Positions 1 through 11,695 of a stretch of DNA of 64,000 nt are shown one piece after another. Position numbers and translations under genes: made by a program. Origin of the DNA: Nepenthes gracilis (lineage: Eukaryota > Streptophyta > Magnoliopsida > Caryophyllales > Nepenthaceae); contig BSYO01000011.1 of assembly GCA_033239525.1 (NCBI GenBank), positions 12,613,078 through 12,677,077 of the forward strand, given 5' to 3'. Under the pieces are notes generated by a model, which was not told the DNA's origin, did no database searches, and saw only the letters and a program-made list of their open reading frames with translations. How positions within the stretch are numbered: position 1 is the first letter of the stretch; each line of letters begins with the position of its first letter.

Positions 1-2330
1 CTGAAGAGTCTTCAACGTTCTTAACAAACTTAGATCACTTCAACTCCATAACAGCCTGGACAACCTCAACTACTCCCCTCGAGCTTCCATCCGGCAATCG
101 AGGCTCGCTGATCACGTCCGACTTCGCAAGGATCAAAGTTTAACAAAAGGATCTTCACTTAAGTCTTCACAAAACATCTTCCAGATAGGAGCTTGCTTCG
201 AGCCCAACTCGCAGGATTTACTCACCGATAACTCTACAAACTTAAACAAAATGAAGACAGAAGACATTACAAAGACAAACTCTTAACCCAACTCGATCCA
301 ACAACAAACTCAGGCCGAGAATAGATCCACCTACCTACTCCTTCGTCGACAAAATCTCCTTCTACTCCGTGAGATTTGGAACACGATCAAATCAAAGCCG
401 CTACTTCTCTAACATCACAGACTCCAACAAAAACCACCACCAAATCAAAGTCCTCAACCCGACATTCAAATCAAATTCTCTATCTAAGGATCCAAATCGA
501 ATCTCACAACCAAAGGCTACGGACCCACATGCTTTCTCGCTTTTCTTATGAAAATATATATATAAAACCAAGACTTTGACCCAAAACATCACCAATAATA
601 GCCCTAAGCGATCCACTAACTACGTTGCCGATGATTAACTCTTTTTCCGAATAATTTCAAACCTCTATGATCAAATTGAACCACAACTATTCCATACAAA
701 TAATATTTCTAAATCCTCAAAAGAAAGACCTCAACCGTTAACTCAATCCCATAAGTGGAATAACCTTGATCATAGACTTTCAATAGCCGTAACCACTAGG
801 CCACTACTACTCAATTGCTGTATCAGAATACAACCTCAAATCTTCCTCGGAAGTATCACAACTTGTTTACATATTTAACTTAATCCGTCTGGGATCAACT
901 AAATCAACTTTAGCAAGATAATACGCCCTTTTATTTCTAGAAAGTTCCCTTATACTCATCATTCCAACGAACACCGATAGCTACTAAGCCCAATGTCCCA
1001 CGGACGCCTACGATTCTCAAGGAATCCTCGACAAATCGCAATGATTTAAACACTCAAGAAATCACGCACCTTGCAACAAACGATGGCATTTCCCAACCGA
1101 TCACCGCTTCAATCTTCCCAATTTCACAAACATGCCATCGAAGAAACAACATGCCCAAACAATACTACTTCCAACCAAACTCACATCTCCTCAATTGGGC
1201 AAACTACAAACTACCCTTTACAACTATGATAGTCCTCAAACAGAACTCATACCCCACATAAATTCCTCGAACAAATCAAAATATCATTAATGAAGCCATC
1301 ATAAATAGTCCAAAATACAGCCGAAAGATCATAAGATTCATACGACCTACAAAAGATGCCAACAAAATCACAAACCCAAAGTACCACGGAAGCTCACAAC
1401 GACCGTACCTTTATCTTGAAGGCAACCTCAGGTATATTCTTCCGATATCCTTAATTGACAATACTCCAAATACATATCGATTTAGAAAACATCGAGTACC
1501 AACCATTGACCAAACAAATCACCTACCATTTCCTAACATTCGCTTATCAAATAATTCATTTCCCAAACGAATTAAATTTCAATAATTCATAGATAACCTC
1601 ATAGATTCATCACGCTTATCCCAAAAGCATTTAACAACCCACGGCAAGGCACTCAACCAATGCCTCCTCGACTCTATGCAAGGTCCTCGAAATCGATGTC
1701 ACTCCTGACACAACCTCATCAACAACCTCAACTACTAACTAAGACAATTCAAAGCACCTTCTCATCTAAGAAACACCTCGAATTACCATACAACCAGTAA
1801 AACTTTTATGACCACATAACGACTCAAGATATGGCCACATATGCCAACTATACTTGCACACATTTCATCAATTAACTTTCGGGTACAATGATATCAATTT
1901 CATCACCTCTCGATCAGCTCTTCCTCATATTTAACATTCATAGCCCAAATTGTAAATCAGAATATTCTTACCGAAATCGTTTACACTAATATGGTGACTT
2001 GCCAACCGAGTTATTCCTAATATTACATCAAAGTCCGGTTTATCAAATAAGATCAGGTCAATCAATTATTGATATCAACAAACTCAAACTGGATATCAAA
2101 GTCTACAATCTTAACAGATCAAAGGTTTACCCATCAGGGATAAACTTCATCAAAGTCCGCTCTAAAAATTGGGAAAGCATACAACATTTACATACAATCT
2201 CAAAGGCCACAGACTTATTTCCGTACCTTCATCAACTAAATTCGTCTTCCTTATTATTGCGAATGCCAAACAGAGAGTGACTCCCACATTTGCCTCCCCA
2301 AAAACATCTCAAGAAGTGGAATACGGCACT
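1..2330 (-). pseudogene. pol: Decayed Ty3/gypsy (Tekay/Del-like) pol: protease, RT, RNase H
   Basis: This is the minus-strand polyprotein of an old chromovirus-type element that runs off the left edge. The protease C-terminus is at about 1950-2040, where a DFDVILG-like motif reads from 2036 down to 2016. RT is at about 1130-1640: a decayed DGSMRL-like start, a YHQLR-like stretch, and the catalytic FIDD box changed to FIND at 1283-1294. RNase H is at about 600-870, with THGIELTVEV (normally THDLELAAVV), KYYLYG and SDH. Stops and frameshifts occur throughout, and most changes look like C-to-T or G-to-A. RNA-directed DNA synthesis is lost. Integrase would lie beyond base 1. The assignment rests on codon-by-codon matching with remembered Del/Tekay pol; domain edges are approximate. 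Confidence 0.8.
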
Positions 2331-2850
2331 GAGAAGCCCACCACTGGCTTGCTCACTCTCCAACTTATGGGTAATATACCAAATTTCATTTGAACTGTCA
2401 AAACCTCAAACACCTCCTCCACTTTCTGAAGTTCAATTCAAGCCTTAATTGAGATTAAACATCCCAAAATTTTTCAAATTGGCTCACATTTAATCATTCG
2501 AAGGACTCTCCATCTTGCCTACAAAAAAACCATCCTTCACAAAGCAACCAAATTTTCATCTAGCTGCAGAACAGAAACACTCAAAACATCGCTCGCGTGA
2601 CTCAACACAGCCTATTAATTGACTTTCCGAGTCGAATTCAAATATTAACGACCCAAACTTCCATTCTTTACCAAAGGCTACACTTATCACGCAAGATATT
2701 CAATCAATTTATTATCCGAGATGACCCAAAATCACCTCTCCATGCGATCTTTCTCGTATACTCACCATACAGCCACGACCTCGACCACAATATACGCAGT
2801 CAAAATAAAATCAATAATAAGATTTTCAACATCAATAACCCATCCCGAAG
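2331..2850 (-). pseudogene. gag: Shortened gag relic of the same chromovirus element
   Basis: Between the protease relic and the LTR only about 0.5 kb remains, where an intact gag would need roughly 1 kb or more. One minus-strand stretch at about 2380-2460 reads like the IEKVFEVL region of plant chromovirus gag (QKVEEVFEVL). A cysteine/histidine-poor remnant follows where a zinc knuckle is expected. The gag has probably suffered an internal deletion. No primer-binding site for initiator tRNA-Met was found at the LTR edge, so the boundary is uncertain. Confidence 0.45.
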
Positions 2851-5206
2851 TGACAATCAAACATATGCAGGACTCCAATATAAATAAAACTCCGCACAAG
2901 ATCTCATCGGATACTTAATCCGGATAAATAATACATGACCACTGACCATAATCGCAAGGGAGGTATCCAAATTTACAACTCATCCACAATACTATAACTT
3001 CAATATTTCTCATACAATGATCAAGGCACCATCCGGCCATAAATAATAACCATAACATATCCTCGAGATCAGAAATATACCAAATGTAATATCTCCACTC
3101 ACCAAAAGGAATATCCGAGCCCGATCACGTCCGAGCTCCTACAAGCGTATCCATGCCACTAGTCTGAAGGGATAAAACATGAAAACGTGAGCCTAGAGCT
3201 CAGCAAGTATCAATAATCGTATAAAAACGGTACATAAATCGTAAGGGGATATCGCATAGCAATCACGTAAAACAAAACATCATGTCCGTGAAATCCTTGA
3301 AAATCGAGGAGATGTCTCGTACTAAATCGTCGTCCGTAATAACTCGTCCCTCCGGGACATATTCATATGAATCACGATCCGGTAAAATCTCATAGATGAT
3401 ATCATATCATATGATCCGAGGTCACATACGTCGCAACCGTCACCACATCCACGTGGGGACACATACCGTCGTCCGGATCTAAAACTCATAATGCAGAAAT
3501 CAAGAGAAAACGCCGGAACTAAAACATAAATCAAAACACATTTCGGGTTTTATCATATCAGTACGTACGAGACATTCCTATCGCCCATCCGTGGGCCAAA
3601 CCACGTATCTCAAATCATCATACACCCAAATACGCGTAAAGACAAAGCATGCACGAAATCGAGAACCAAAGATCAATGATACTAACTTGAGGAAGGGTTA
3701 CCTCGTCCGGTAACCACGGCTATATATCGGCCACGACCAGGGCCAAGAGCTCAAGGCCATCCATGTACTCGTCTCCCATAGATTAGAACTTGCTCACTAT
3801 GTTTTACCACCCGCGGCTTTGGGTGTAACCTCAAGTTTTAGTTATATATTAGGACGTCCGAATATATTAATTTTCCGTCAATTCCTTACGATGGTTCTCA
3901 ATTAAATACACAGTGGGGCAATACCTCATCTTCCTTACGGCGGAAGTAGCCAATACCTCATCTTCCTTACGGCGGAAGTAGCCAATACCTCATCTTCCTT
4001 ACGGCGGAAGTAGCCAATGCCTTGGATCACGTAGTGATCCCACCCCTGGCAACATGCATGGTTAGTGCAAGGCCTGGTTCATGGTTCCATAATATACGGA
4101 TACCAAACATACATATATATCGTCCGGGTGTCCAAAATCCCTCCAAATCATAAATACCAGTACAAAACCACCGCACAACCGATAAAACATACATGCATGT
4201 ATACAATTGATAAATTGAGGGTATTTAAAAATACATGCATGTTAGTAAAATCTCCCACAAGAATCAAAATGCATCGAAATTAAATCGACCAAGAATAGGG
4301 CTAGAGGATACTTGCCTTAATATCATACTCTGCAGATCCAAGAAAGGATGTCCTAAGCACTCCACCGAGCCTTTCTCTCTCCCGCCTCCCGTGCTGCTCC
4401 TCTCTCTTCGCAAGCATGCCGCCCCCTCGCACCGCCTTTGCTGCCGGGTCATCTCGCCGCCACGAACGGCCGCCGCGACCTTCCCGCACCCCGTCACCGT
4501 TGTTGTCTCCCGTCCGGCCGCCGTCCTCTCCCCCGCAAAGAACCCTCTCTCTCCCGCGCGCCCTTCCTCTCTCCACCGTGTACGGCTCTTGCCGCCGCCT
4601 CCGCTGCCGCCGATCGACCACCTCACCACCTCACGAGGCCGTCGCCGGCCTCCTCCGACTCACCCAGCCACCGTCGACGCCGTTAAACGGACGTCTCTCT
4701 CCTCGCGCGACTTCTCGCCGTCGATCTCCTCCGTGCACCCACACCTCGCACCACCGTCGCGCCGCCTCAACCACCGACCGTCGCGGCTTCACCCGCAACC
4801 CTCGTTGCTGTCGCCGTCGCCTCCTTCCTCTCCCTTCTCCTTCTTCTTCCTCACGCACAAACCCTAGCCCATTTTCCCCCTTCTCTTTGTCTCTCCCCGA
4901 TTCCTGATTTCCCCCTTTTCTTTTTCTTTTCTCATTTTCCTTTTTCCTTTCCTTTTACTTATTTTCATTTACTTATTATATATTATTATTATTATTACTT
5001 TTATTATATATATATATAACTTTCTTTTATTATTTTAAATCCAACTCGGCCTCCGGACAACATTACGGGTGCACCCCGAGCACCACTCCGCACCTCCGAT
5101 CATTCCCAAAAATTTCATAATATTTTAATTTATTTTCACCACGTCCAAAATACCCAAAAATCACAATTAATATTAAAATAATCCAATTGGGATCCGAAAT
5201 ATCACA
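2850..5206 (-). repeat. 5' LTR of the Tekay-like element at 1-5206
   Basis: Read on the minus strand the LTR opens TGTGATATTTCGGATCCCAA at 5206, the usual start for this family. It continues through a C/T-rich transcribed block (about 4370-4930 on plus) and tapers out near 2850. The order of internal landmarks matches the LTRs at 13366-15964 and 27850-30091. The inner end is not sharp: I could not find the final TGTCACA, so 2850 is an estimate. The proline- and arginine-rich frames inside 4235-4900 are composition artefacts. Confidence 0.65.
3919..4014. repeat. Three perfect 32-bp tandem copies inside an LTR
   Basis: The unit beginning CAATACCTCATCTTCCTTAC and ending GGCGGAAGTAGC occurs at 3919, 3951 and 3983 without a mismatch, followed by a decayed fourth start at 4015. 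Perfect identity inside an otherwise decayed LTR implies recent slippage or an assembly artefact. Confidence 0.95.
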
Positions 5207-5772
5207 AGATTATTTTCTCGTGGCTTATGAACCTCTTTGTGATCAAAAAAGTTGCCGACCATCTAGGGTGTGGCAAAGATGTTGCCCTTTTTTTTTTGGA
5301 CGTTCTTCCATTTTATATGATTTTCAGATGTCCGTTATCCCATGGATTGTCACATCATATTGGATAGGATCAACTGTTGCTGTTAAGGTTTTAGGAATTC
5401 AACTGAAGCAGTTAAAGACCTTCAAAATTAGCTTAAACAGTTATGGTCTCTGGGATCATGCATTTGACTCAACAGTTCAATGAATGAAGCAGTTCAAAGA
5501 ATGGGATGTTGGACCTGTATGTTTTCTAGGTGGGCACTTTCTTCATTTCTTCTTATTGAAGTCGTAGTGTGGGCGGTTGAAGAAACAGACCCCAATCTTT
5601 GATGACCATGTTGTATGCAAAGAGCCTAGAGTGGATGTCTTAATAAAGAGTGTCTTCCGGTCTCATTCATGGATATTTGTAAGATGGCCAGGAATGGTGG
5701 TCTTCTTAACAAGAGCATTTGTATCAATTTTACTTTTGTGCTTTTGGATGGTAAAGCAAGCCTTTTGGTCGG

Positions 5773-5790
5773 TTCCCACAGATGGCGCCA
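5773..5790 (-). other. Primer-binding site of element F
   Basis: Minus-strand TGGCGCCATCTGTGGGAA lies one base inside the LTR end, in the same position as in elements A, B and C. The TGGCGCC start is complementary to a tRNA ending GGCGCCA; from memory the first 9-10 bases of the related copies fit tRNA-Asp. Confidence 0.8.
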
Positions 5791-5791
5791 A

Positions 5792-6589
5792 TATTGCGTA
5801 CTAGAAATTTAGGTTGTCCTACGAATTAGGGGCCTCAAATCAGATCTTCATGCTAGTAAATCTGATGTGAATCTGGTCTCTATAGCCTCGAATCTAAACC
5901 CTGCACAACACAACGATAAACAAGAAGTTAGAGGACGGTGGGAGTTGCTCCCACTGTAAACCCTCCTACGCTCAAGTCAGATGTCTTTCTAAGAGTATAG
6001 AAAGATGCATGGATAATGCATGTATAGTTAATTGAGTATTTGGGTGCACCCAACTAATGAGCGGCTTTGAGGTGCGCCCACAGAGGGGCGCCTTGGAGAT
6101 GCACCCACAGAGGGTGGCTTAGAAGTTCATCCAGCAGAGGGGATAGCTTTGGAATGCACCCGTAGAAGGGTGTCTTAGAAATGTTATGGAGGAATGGTCG
6201 GTCCCAGTATGGAGGGTCTCCTAGATAGCTTTTACTGGTATCAGGCCACTTGGCAGGAGAGAGGGATTTTGGAAGGATTCATGGTTCAAGTCCTTTTCTC
6301 TTCATGAATTCTCCTTCTGGGTTGGATGGTGGTCAAAACTTCCTCCCCCTTTTTCCGTGAGAATAAAGAGATACTTATAGAGGAGTAAGGGCGGTTCAAT
6401 AACCACTTGTTAAACTACCTGTTTAAACAATATTTGCGGATAATGATGAACAGGTAACTTGTGAGAGACATATGGGCTTACTTTTTGGGCTTGGAATTAT
6501 TGGACCACTGGGCTCTCTTTGGTCTGAATTTTATTAGGACTTTACTTCATCTAGACCTTTTTCTTGAGTCAGGTTTACCGAACCCATCA
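5792..6589 (-). repeat. LTR of element F
   Basis: On the minus strand it starts TGATGGGTTCGG at 6589 and ends TACGCAATA at 5792, against TACGCAACA or TACGCATCA in related elements. The length is 798 bp. Three short degenerate GGTGCACCC-type blocks at about 6030-6180 form a small internal repeat. It abuts an AAT microsatellite on the outside. Confidence 0.8.
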
Positions 6590-6668
6590 ATAATAATAAT
6601 AATAATAATAAATATAATAATAATAAAATAATAATAATAATAAACTGTAGTAATAATAATAATAATAA
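6589..6668. repeat. AAT-rich microsatellite
   Basis: Interrupted AAT triplets run for about 80 bases immediately outside the F LTR. Leucine-rich frames across it are artefacts. Confidence 0.9.
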
Positions 6669-6905
6669 CGAGACCAATTTTGAAATATTATAAAAGTTGT
6701 GAGGGAATAGTAATTCCCAATTCAAGGGGAATAAATAATACCATGTTGTATGCAGGAAAAAAATTTTCTTTGAATTCGAAATAAATATTCCTCGAGAATA
6801 TTTATTCCCGACTTATTTCTCAACCAAACACAGGAATTGTATTTCCCATGGGAATTAGCCCGTACTAGAATTTCTATTTTAGGCTACCAAACGCTACATT
6901 AGTAT
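6669..6905. other. Possible MITE or DNA-transposon remnant
   Basis: AT-rich sequence with short self-complementary pieces. The clearest has arms AATAAATATTC and GAATATTTATT at about 6780-6806. It ends with ACCAAACGCTACATTAG, resembling the ends of small hAT-like elements in plants. A similar ATCAAACGTACTGTAAG end is seen at about 27588. No matching terminal repeat or target duplication could be fixed, so this is weak. Confidence 0.25.
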
Positions 6906-8651
6906 TTTCATACGCTCTCCTTAACGTTGACCATAGGAAGCCAATAATTTAAATACTCATGTAATTGAACATCACACAAAAGAGGCTTTGCAAGTACAAT
7001 AATATAAATGTCGTTCGGTGCTGATAAGGACCGTACTTACACATAAAGATTAACATAAATGAATTTATCACTACATGATGAAAGAATAAAAGAGAACCAG
7101 GAGTAACATAATTCGACCAATTTAACATTTAGTCTTTCTATTTTATCCCACTATACAAGACCTTTTACTAAGGCCACAATTTAATTGTCACATCCAAATA
7201 AAGCCTACAATTTCCATATCTAATATATATCATCTCAAAAATTCATATAGCGATTCCCAGACAAAACTGTATAATACTTCAGTCACGTTTTATTAATCAA
7301 CTTATACTCATATATATTTATCACTATCATAAAATATCAATATTTACTTCCCTAACCATTCATGTCCATATATACGTATATGTCCATATAGGAACTTGAC
7401 AAACCACCCAAACTCACACTTGAATATATATATATATACACACACACACCCACACTAATATACACACACCCACACTTTTGCACTTAACTATTCTCACGCA
7501 TCCATAGCAGTAGGACATACCCATACACTGCACGCATAAATACGGTCCACATATGCCTACTCCTCTGTAAATCCTTACACCCAAGGTTTCCATTCCAAAT
7601 TGACTTCTCACCATTTCTATTGCAGAGGTTGCATTGACGCACACAACAGGGCGAGATGCTCTGTTCTCACGCCCGCATTTCAATTCCCATGAAGAAATAC
7701 AAAAGTTCAGTTCTCATATTTAGCATGTAGCTTAATAATTTTGTAACATAAATCCACTAGTAATTATGGTCAATTTCGGCGTAAATCCTTTCGAGGTTCC
7801 ATGGTTCAAAGCCAAGGCTCTATTTTCCTTATTTTTTCCTTTTTACCCGAAATACAGTCAATTTACACAAATTAATGTATGTAGTAAGAATTTGACACCA
7901 TCAATGGAAAGAGAAGGATTTACTTGAAGAAATTAGGAATTTTACTTGCAAAAATGGATGATCACTTGTAAAATTGAAAGATTACGAACGAAATTTCAAA
8001 TCAACTTGCCTCAATTTCATGTTCTTGTTTCAGCAACAATGGTGGCGACACCAACCAACAACAGCGACTTTGGCCCGGATTCACGATGATAATTAGCAGC
8101 GGCAACGGTGAGGAATAGAGGCGACGGCTCCACGGCTAGGGTTTCTTCTCTCGACTTCCTTCCCCACCCTCTCCTTAAATAACGAAGGAGAATCGTTTAG
8201 AGTATTAACTCCTTCCTTCCTCCTTGCCGCAACCCTCGTATGCTGTTTCTCCTTTCTCTCCTTCCACCATCACAAATCGCGCCATCCCCTCTCTCTCTCT
8301 TTTCCTTTCCTCTTCTCCTTCTTTATGGATTTGCTTCCCTACTTTCTTTTCTTACAGTATTATTATTATTATTATTATTATTTTATTATTATAATATCAT
8401 TTAATATTATTATTTATTAGTAATATTATTATTTATTAGTAATACTATTATTTATTACTAATTATTATTAGTATTTATTAATATATATTATTATTCCCAT
8501 TTATTATTATTACTATCATTTGTCATTTATTATTAATTATTTAATACCCATTATTATTTATAATATTTATTAATATCAATGTATCATATTATTTATTATC
8601 ATATTAAATCTGCCACTATATAATCCGAGTCAAAATATCGGGGTGTAATAG
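6906..8651 (-). repeat. Probable chromovirus LTR, isolated, minus orientation
   Basis: Minus-strand start TATTACACCCCGATATTTTG at 8651 resembles the TGTAACACCCCG start of these LTRs. On plus, a C/T-rich transcribed-looking block at about 8120-8340 is followed by an ATT-rich tract (about 8360-8600), the same layout as the LTR at 2850-5206. The left end is not defined. A TA/CA microsatellite lies at 7424-7452. No coding region is seen. Confidence 0.5.
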
Positions 8652-8654
8652 GTA

Positions 8655-9600
8655 AAGCATGACACATTCCTAATTTTAGAAGTCGACTAAGGTTCGAAAG
8701 TGGTCTAGATAATTTATTGGATTAGTACTTCCTTCATATGGTTCTAGTATTGGCATTCTAATTTATGGAATAGCCGATACCTCTTTGTCTTCGAGATGAA
8801 AGGTATAGAACCTAATTCTATCATTTATCCAGTAATGTCTCCCTAAAAAATCTACCATTCAATTCTTTGTATTCTTTCCTCAACTTTTGTTGCAGAGGTA
8901 ATTCTATTTTATGTTGAGAAATATCTTCAAGTTTGAATGATTAGTAGATATGCCTGGTATCTGTTTAGTTAAGAGGGCTTTTGACACTTCCTCTTGGATT
9001 GATGGGTGTTTGAAATTTTAGATATTTTGAGGATTTTGTCGTTCAAAACTCTCATCCCTAGACTCGTAGTTTAAACATTCTTTGAGTCTAGAAGGAGTAA
9101 TGTGAATGGATGCTTTGGGAATCACTGGAATTTTTGACTGAGGGTGGCCCATATTTGAGACAATTTTCTTTCCTTTTATCCTCATCCTTGAGGTCGATAC
9201 CTATTATTGGAGGACCTCCACCTGACGAGTTTGGCTCTTGATTTTGTCCAATAAGGGTTTTGGTACCTTCGACATGTATTGTATCTATACTACTAAAGCT
9301 CCAATGTCGAGATTGGCCACTGGGTGAGCATCCAGAGCTACATTCCTCTAGGATGAAATCATGAGATGGGACATCCTTTGGCACTTGGCTAGATTATCCT
9401 TTTTCTCTTCTATTCACCATTTTTATTTCATCAAAGAGGAGGGCAACTTTCAGATTGGTGCGATCCTGATTAAGTAGGAACAAATGGCTAAAATACATTC
9501 CCACAAACGGCATTAATGATGCGTACATCATATTTGGATAATTGTTCAAATAGAGTTTGGTTGGATCTTTAAATTTAAATATCCAAATTCTAAACACAAT
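8655..9600 (-). pseudogene. gag: Gag relic of a Tat-lineage element
   Basis: Minus-strand frames include, at about 8770 down to 8660, a stretch reading RMPILEPYEGSTNPINYLD followed by HFRTLV. This fits the retrotransposon gag core of Tat elements (compare element C at 54285-54340, KIPNLEVYDGSVD). Two open stretches upstream (9597-9394 and 9384-9088) may be the N-terminal gag. They are serine- and glycine-rich and I do not recognise them otherwise. The relic is cut off at the LTR start at 8651, which suggests that LTR landed in it. Certain for the core motif only. Confidence 0.5.
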
Positions 9601-10430
9601 AATGTTTAATAAGAGATCAAATGGTGTAAGATTTATTTTCTGGTATATTCTCCGATAGTCAAATTAGAAATTTTTCTACGGTAATTAAAAGATAATGAGA
9701 ATATTGAGGATAAAAGAGAGTTGAGAATTGAAATGTTTGGCTCCGTAATTTTTGAGATTTACAAGTATTTAGAGAATAACAACTTTATACTTGTTGAATT
9801 ATTCCTCCTTATTCTCGATTTTAAGAGAAATAAGTTAATTTATAACTTTGCCACCAACTAGTGGCTATTTCATGAAGAAGAATAATTGATCATTATTTTA
9901 AACTATTATATTGATTGGAATTGGATAGTCCAACCATTTTACGTGCATTGAGTTAATTCTTATTGCTTAAATCCATTAATTGGTTTTATCCTTTAATTCA
10001 TGTAATTATTTATCAAGATTAACTATCTGGTATAAATAACCATTTGGTCATTCGGCATGTTGATTTTTAGTATCTCTAATAGTTTAGCCATTTGGCAACT
10101 CAGTAATTTAGTTATTTGGTCAGATTTCTTCGTGATTTAGGCCTTATAACATGAGTTTATTGTTAGTAGGACTCATATTTGAGTGGGTTAAATTGACCTT
10201 CTTTTAGTCGGTAGCCAAAAGGCTGAAGCCTAGTTTGGAAATGATTATATCTCTATGATGTGATGATAGATTTGGTCAGATCGAGTTACTCAATAAAAGA
10301 ATATAATTGTGACCTTTTATAGTCAAAATTAGACATGCTTATATCAGCATGTGAAAATTTTGATTGCAAGTATTTTATTTAAAAAATTTAGTTTAATAGA
10401 AAATTTGATTGGATAAACTATAATTTTTGA
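9601..10430. other. AT-rich stretch, no feature recognised
   Basis: Only short frames, no LTR ends and no clear transposon motif. It may contain the lost gag of the element whose protease follows at 10431, but nothing readable supports that. Confidence 0.4.
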
Positions 10431-10958
10431 GACATTACTGCATGTTATATTGGATTTTGGGTCAACACATTCTTTTGTATCTCTAAAATTTATTTGTTAC
10501 TTGTTATTGTCTCCTAAAATCATGAATTTTTAGTTTATGGTGCCAACATTTATGGGGTCATCTTTAGTGACTGATATTATATACACGAGGTGTATTATTT
10601 GGATGACTGGATTTGAATTGGTTGTAGATTTAATCTTATTAGATATGTATGATTTTAATGTAATTTTAGGTATGAAATGGATAACAAATTATTGTACTTG
10701 TGTAAATTATTTTCATAAGAGGGTGTATTTTTTGATTTTAGATAGAGAACTTTTCTATTTCCAAGGAATAGCGCAAAAGCAATCCACCTACATGATATTG
10801 GCCTTATATACATGTCATTTGATGAGAAGTGGATGTCAAACTTGTTTGATTTGTATGACCTCCACCGGAAGCCACAATGTTTCGGTTGAAGAGATACTTG
10901 TGTGTGTGTGAGTTTGAAGATGCCATTTTAAGCAATCTTTCGAGTTTGCTACTAAATC
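10431..10958 (+). pseudogene. pol: Retropepsin domain of a Ty3/gypsy chromovirus
   Basis: Plus-strand protease remnant. The active-site loop reads ILDFGSTHSFVS (canonical DSGATHSF) at about 10450. From 10537 an open frame reads SSLVTDIIYTRCIIW, then GFELVVDLILLDMYDFNVIL and GMKWI. This matches the C-terminal half of Del/Tekay retropepsin, including the hydrophobic ILGM motif. It continues into the linker before RT (CQTCLICMTSTGSHNVSVEE) and stops at about 10958. The active-site Ser-to-Phe change and an in-frame stop near 10530 show it is dead. Gag, RT and integrase are not present next to it, so it is an isolated fragment abutted by an LTR-like sequence at 10959. Confidence 0.85.
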
Positions 10959-11656
10959 TGTAAGGATCGAGATTTCACAATTTAATAAGCTAAATTAATT
11001 TATGTAAAAATTAAGATCAATGAAAGGTAAAAATTTAAAAGTCACGAACTCACACCAAAATATGATAAAAATTTATTTGATAAAATCGACTTCAATTTCG
11101 GTTAATAAATATTAGAACGAATGATACGAAAGTAATTCGGTCAATGAATTTTCAATTGATTAACAACCAAATTAATTTTAATTGACAACAAGAGAACCCG
11201 GCTACTGAAATTATACTCAATTAATAACCAAACTTGGCCTAATTGATTAAATATAACTCAAATTAAATAAGAATTAAATTGTTAGACTCGATTTGTAGTT
11301 GAATAAGTTTCGGTTGATTAAATTAGTATTTCGACGGACCCAAAATTAGCCCGAAAGCTATCGAAACTTTCAGACAACAACCTAACTAAATTTTATGATC
11401 AAAATTAATATTTAGAAGAACCTAAAAGTAGCTAAATAAAATTTTATATACTTAAATAAATTTAGAAGGAGTATAAATTAATAGACTAATTAATACCATA
11501 ATAAATCAGGTAAATTTTAATTCACTCTTAACAATTAAATTTTAATTGAATTTGAGGGACACATTTCACCTCCTCATGATTCAACACTTAGAAAAATTTG
11601 GATGAAGGAATGGAAAAGAAGGAAAAAGAAGGGAAAGAAAGGGATGGCACCCTTAC

Positions 11657-11695
<39 letters not shown>

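Larger units (their letters stand above)
5212..6589 (-). mobile_element. Element F: 5' end of a Tat-lineage Ty3/gypsy element
   Basis: This minus-strand fragment consists of a complete LTR (6589 to 5792), a primer-binding site (5790 to 5773) and about 0.55 kb of leader (5772 to 5212) with no reading frame I recognise. The leader stops where the Tekay-like LTR begins at 5206, so that element probably inserted into F; bases 5207-5211 (AGATT) would then be one side of its target duplication. The other side lies outside the window. The U5-like end shares the GACTTGAGCG...GGAGGGTTTAC-type motif with elements A and B, which supports membership of the same group. Confidence 0.8.

Noticed and set aside
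4235..4907. Proline/arginine/serine-rich frames in all three plus frames
   Set aside because: C/T-rich transcribed block of an LTR; equal openness in several frames is due to composition.
5187..5804. Plus-strand frames of 98 and 75 residues as host exons
   Set aside because: They fall in the leader of element F, directly beside its primer-binding site, and lie on the opposite strand.
6534..6725. Leucine-rich 63-residue minus frame resembling a membrane segment
   Set aside because: Produced by the AAT microsatellite.
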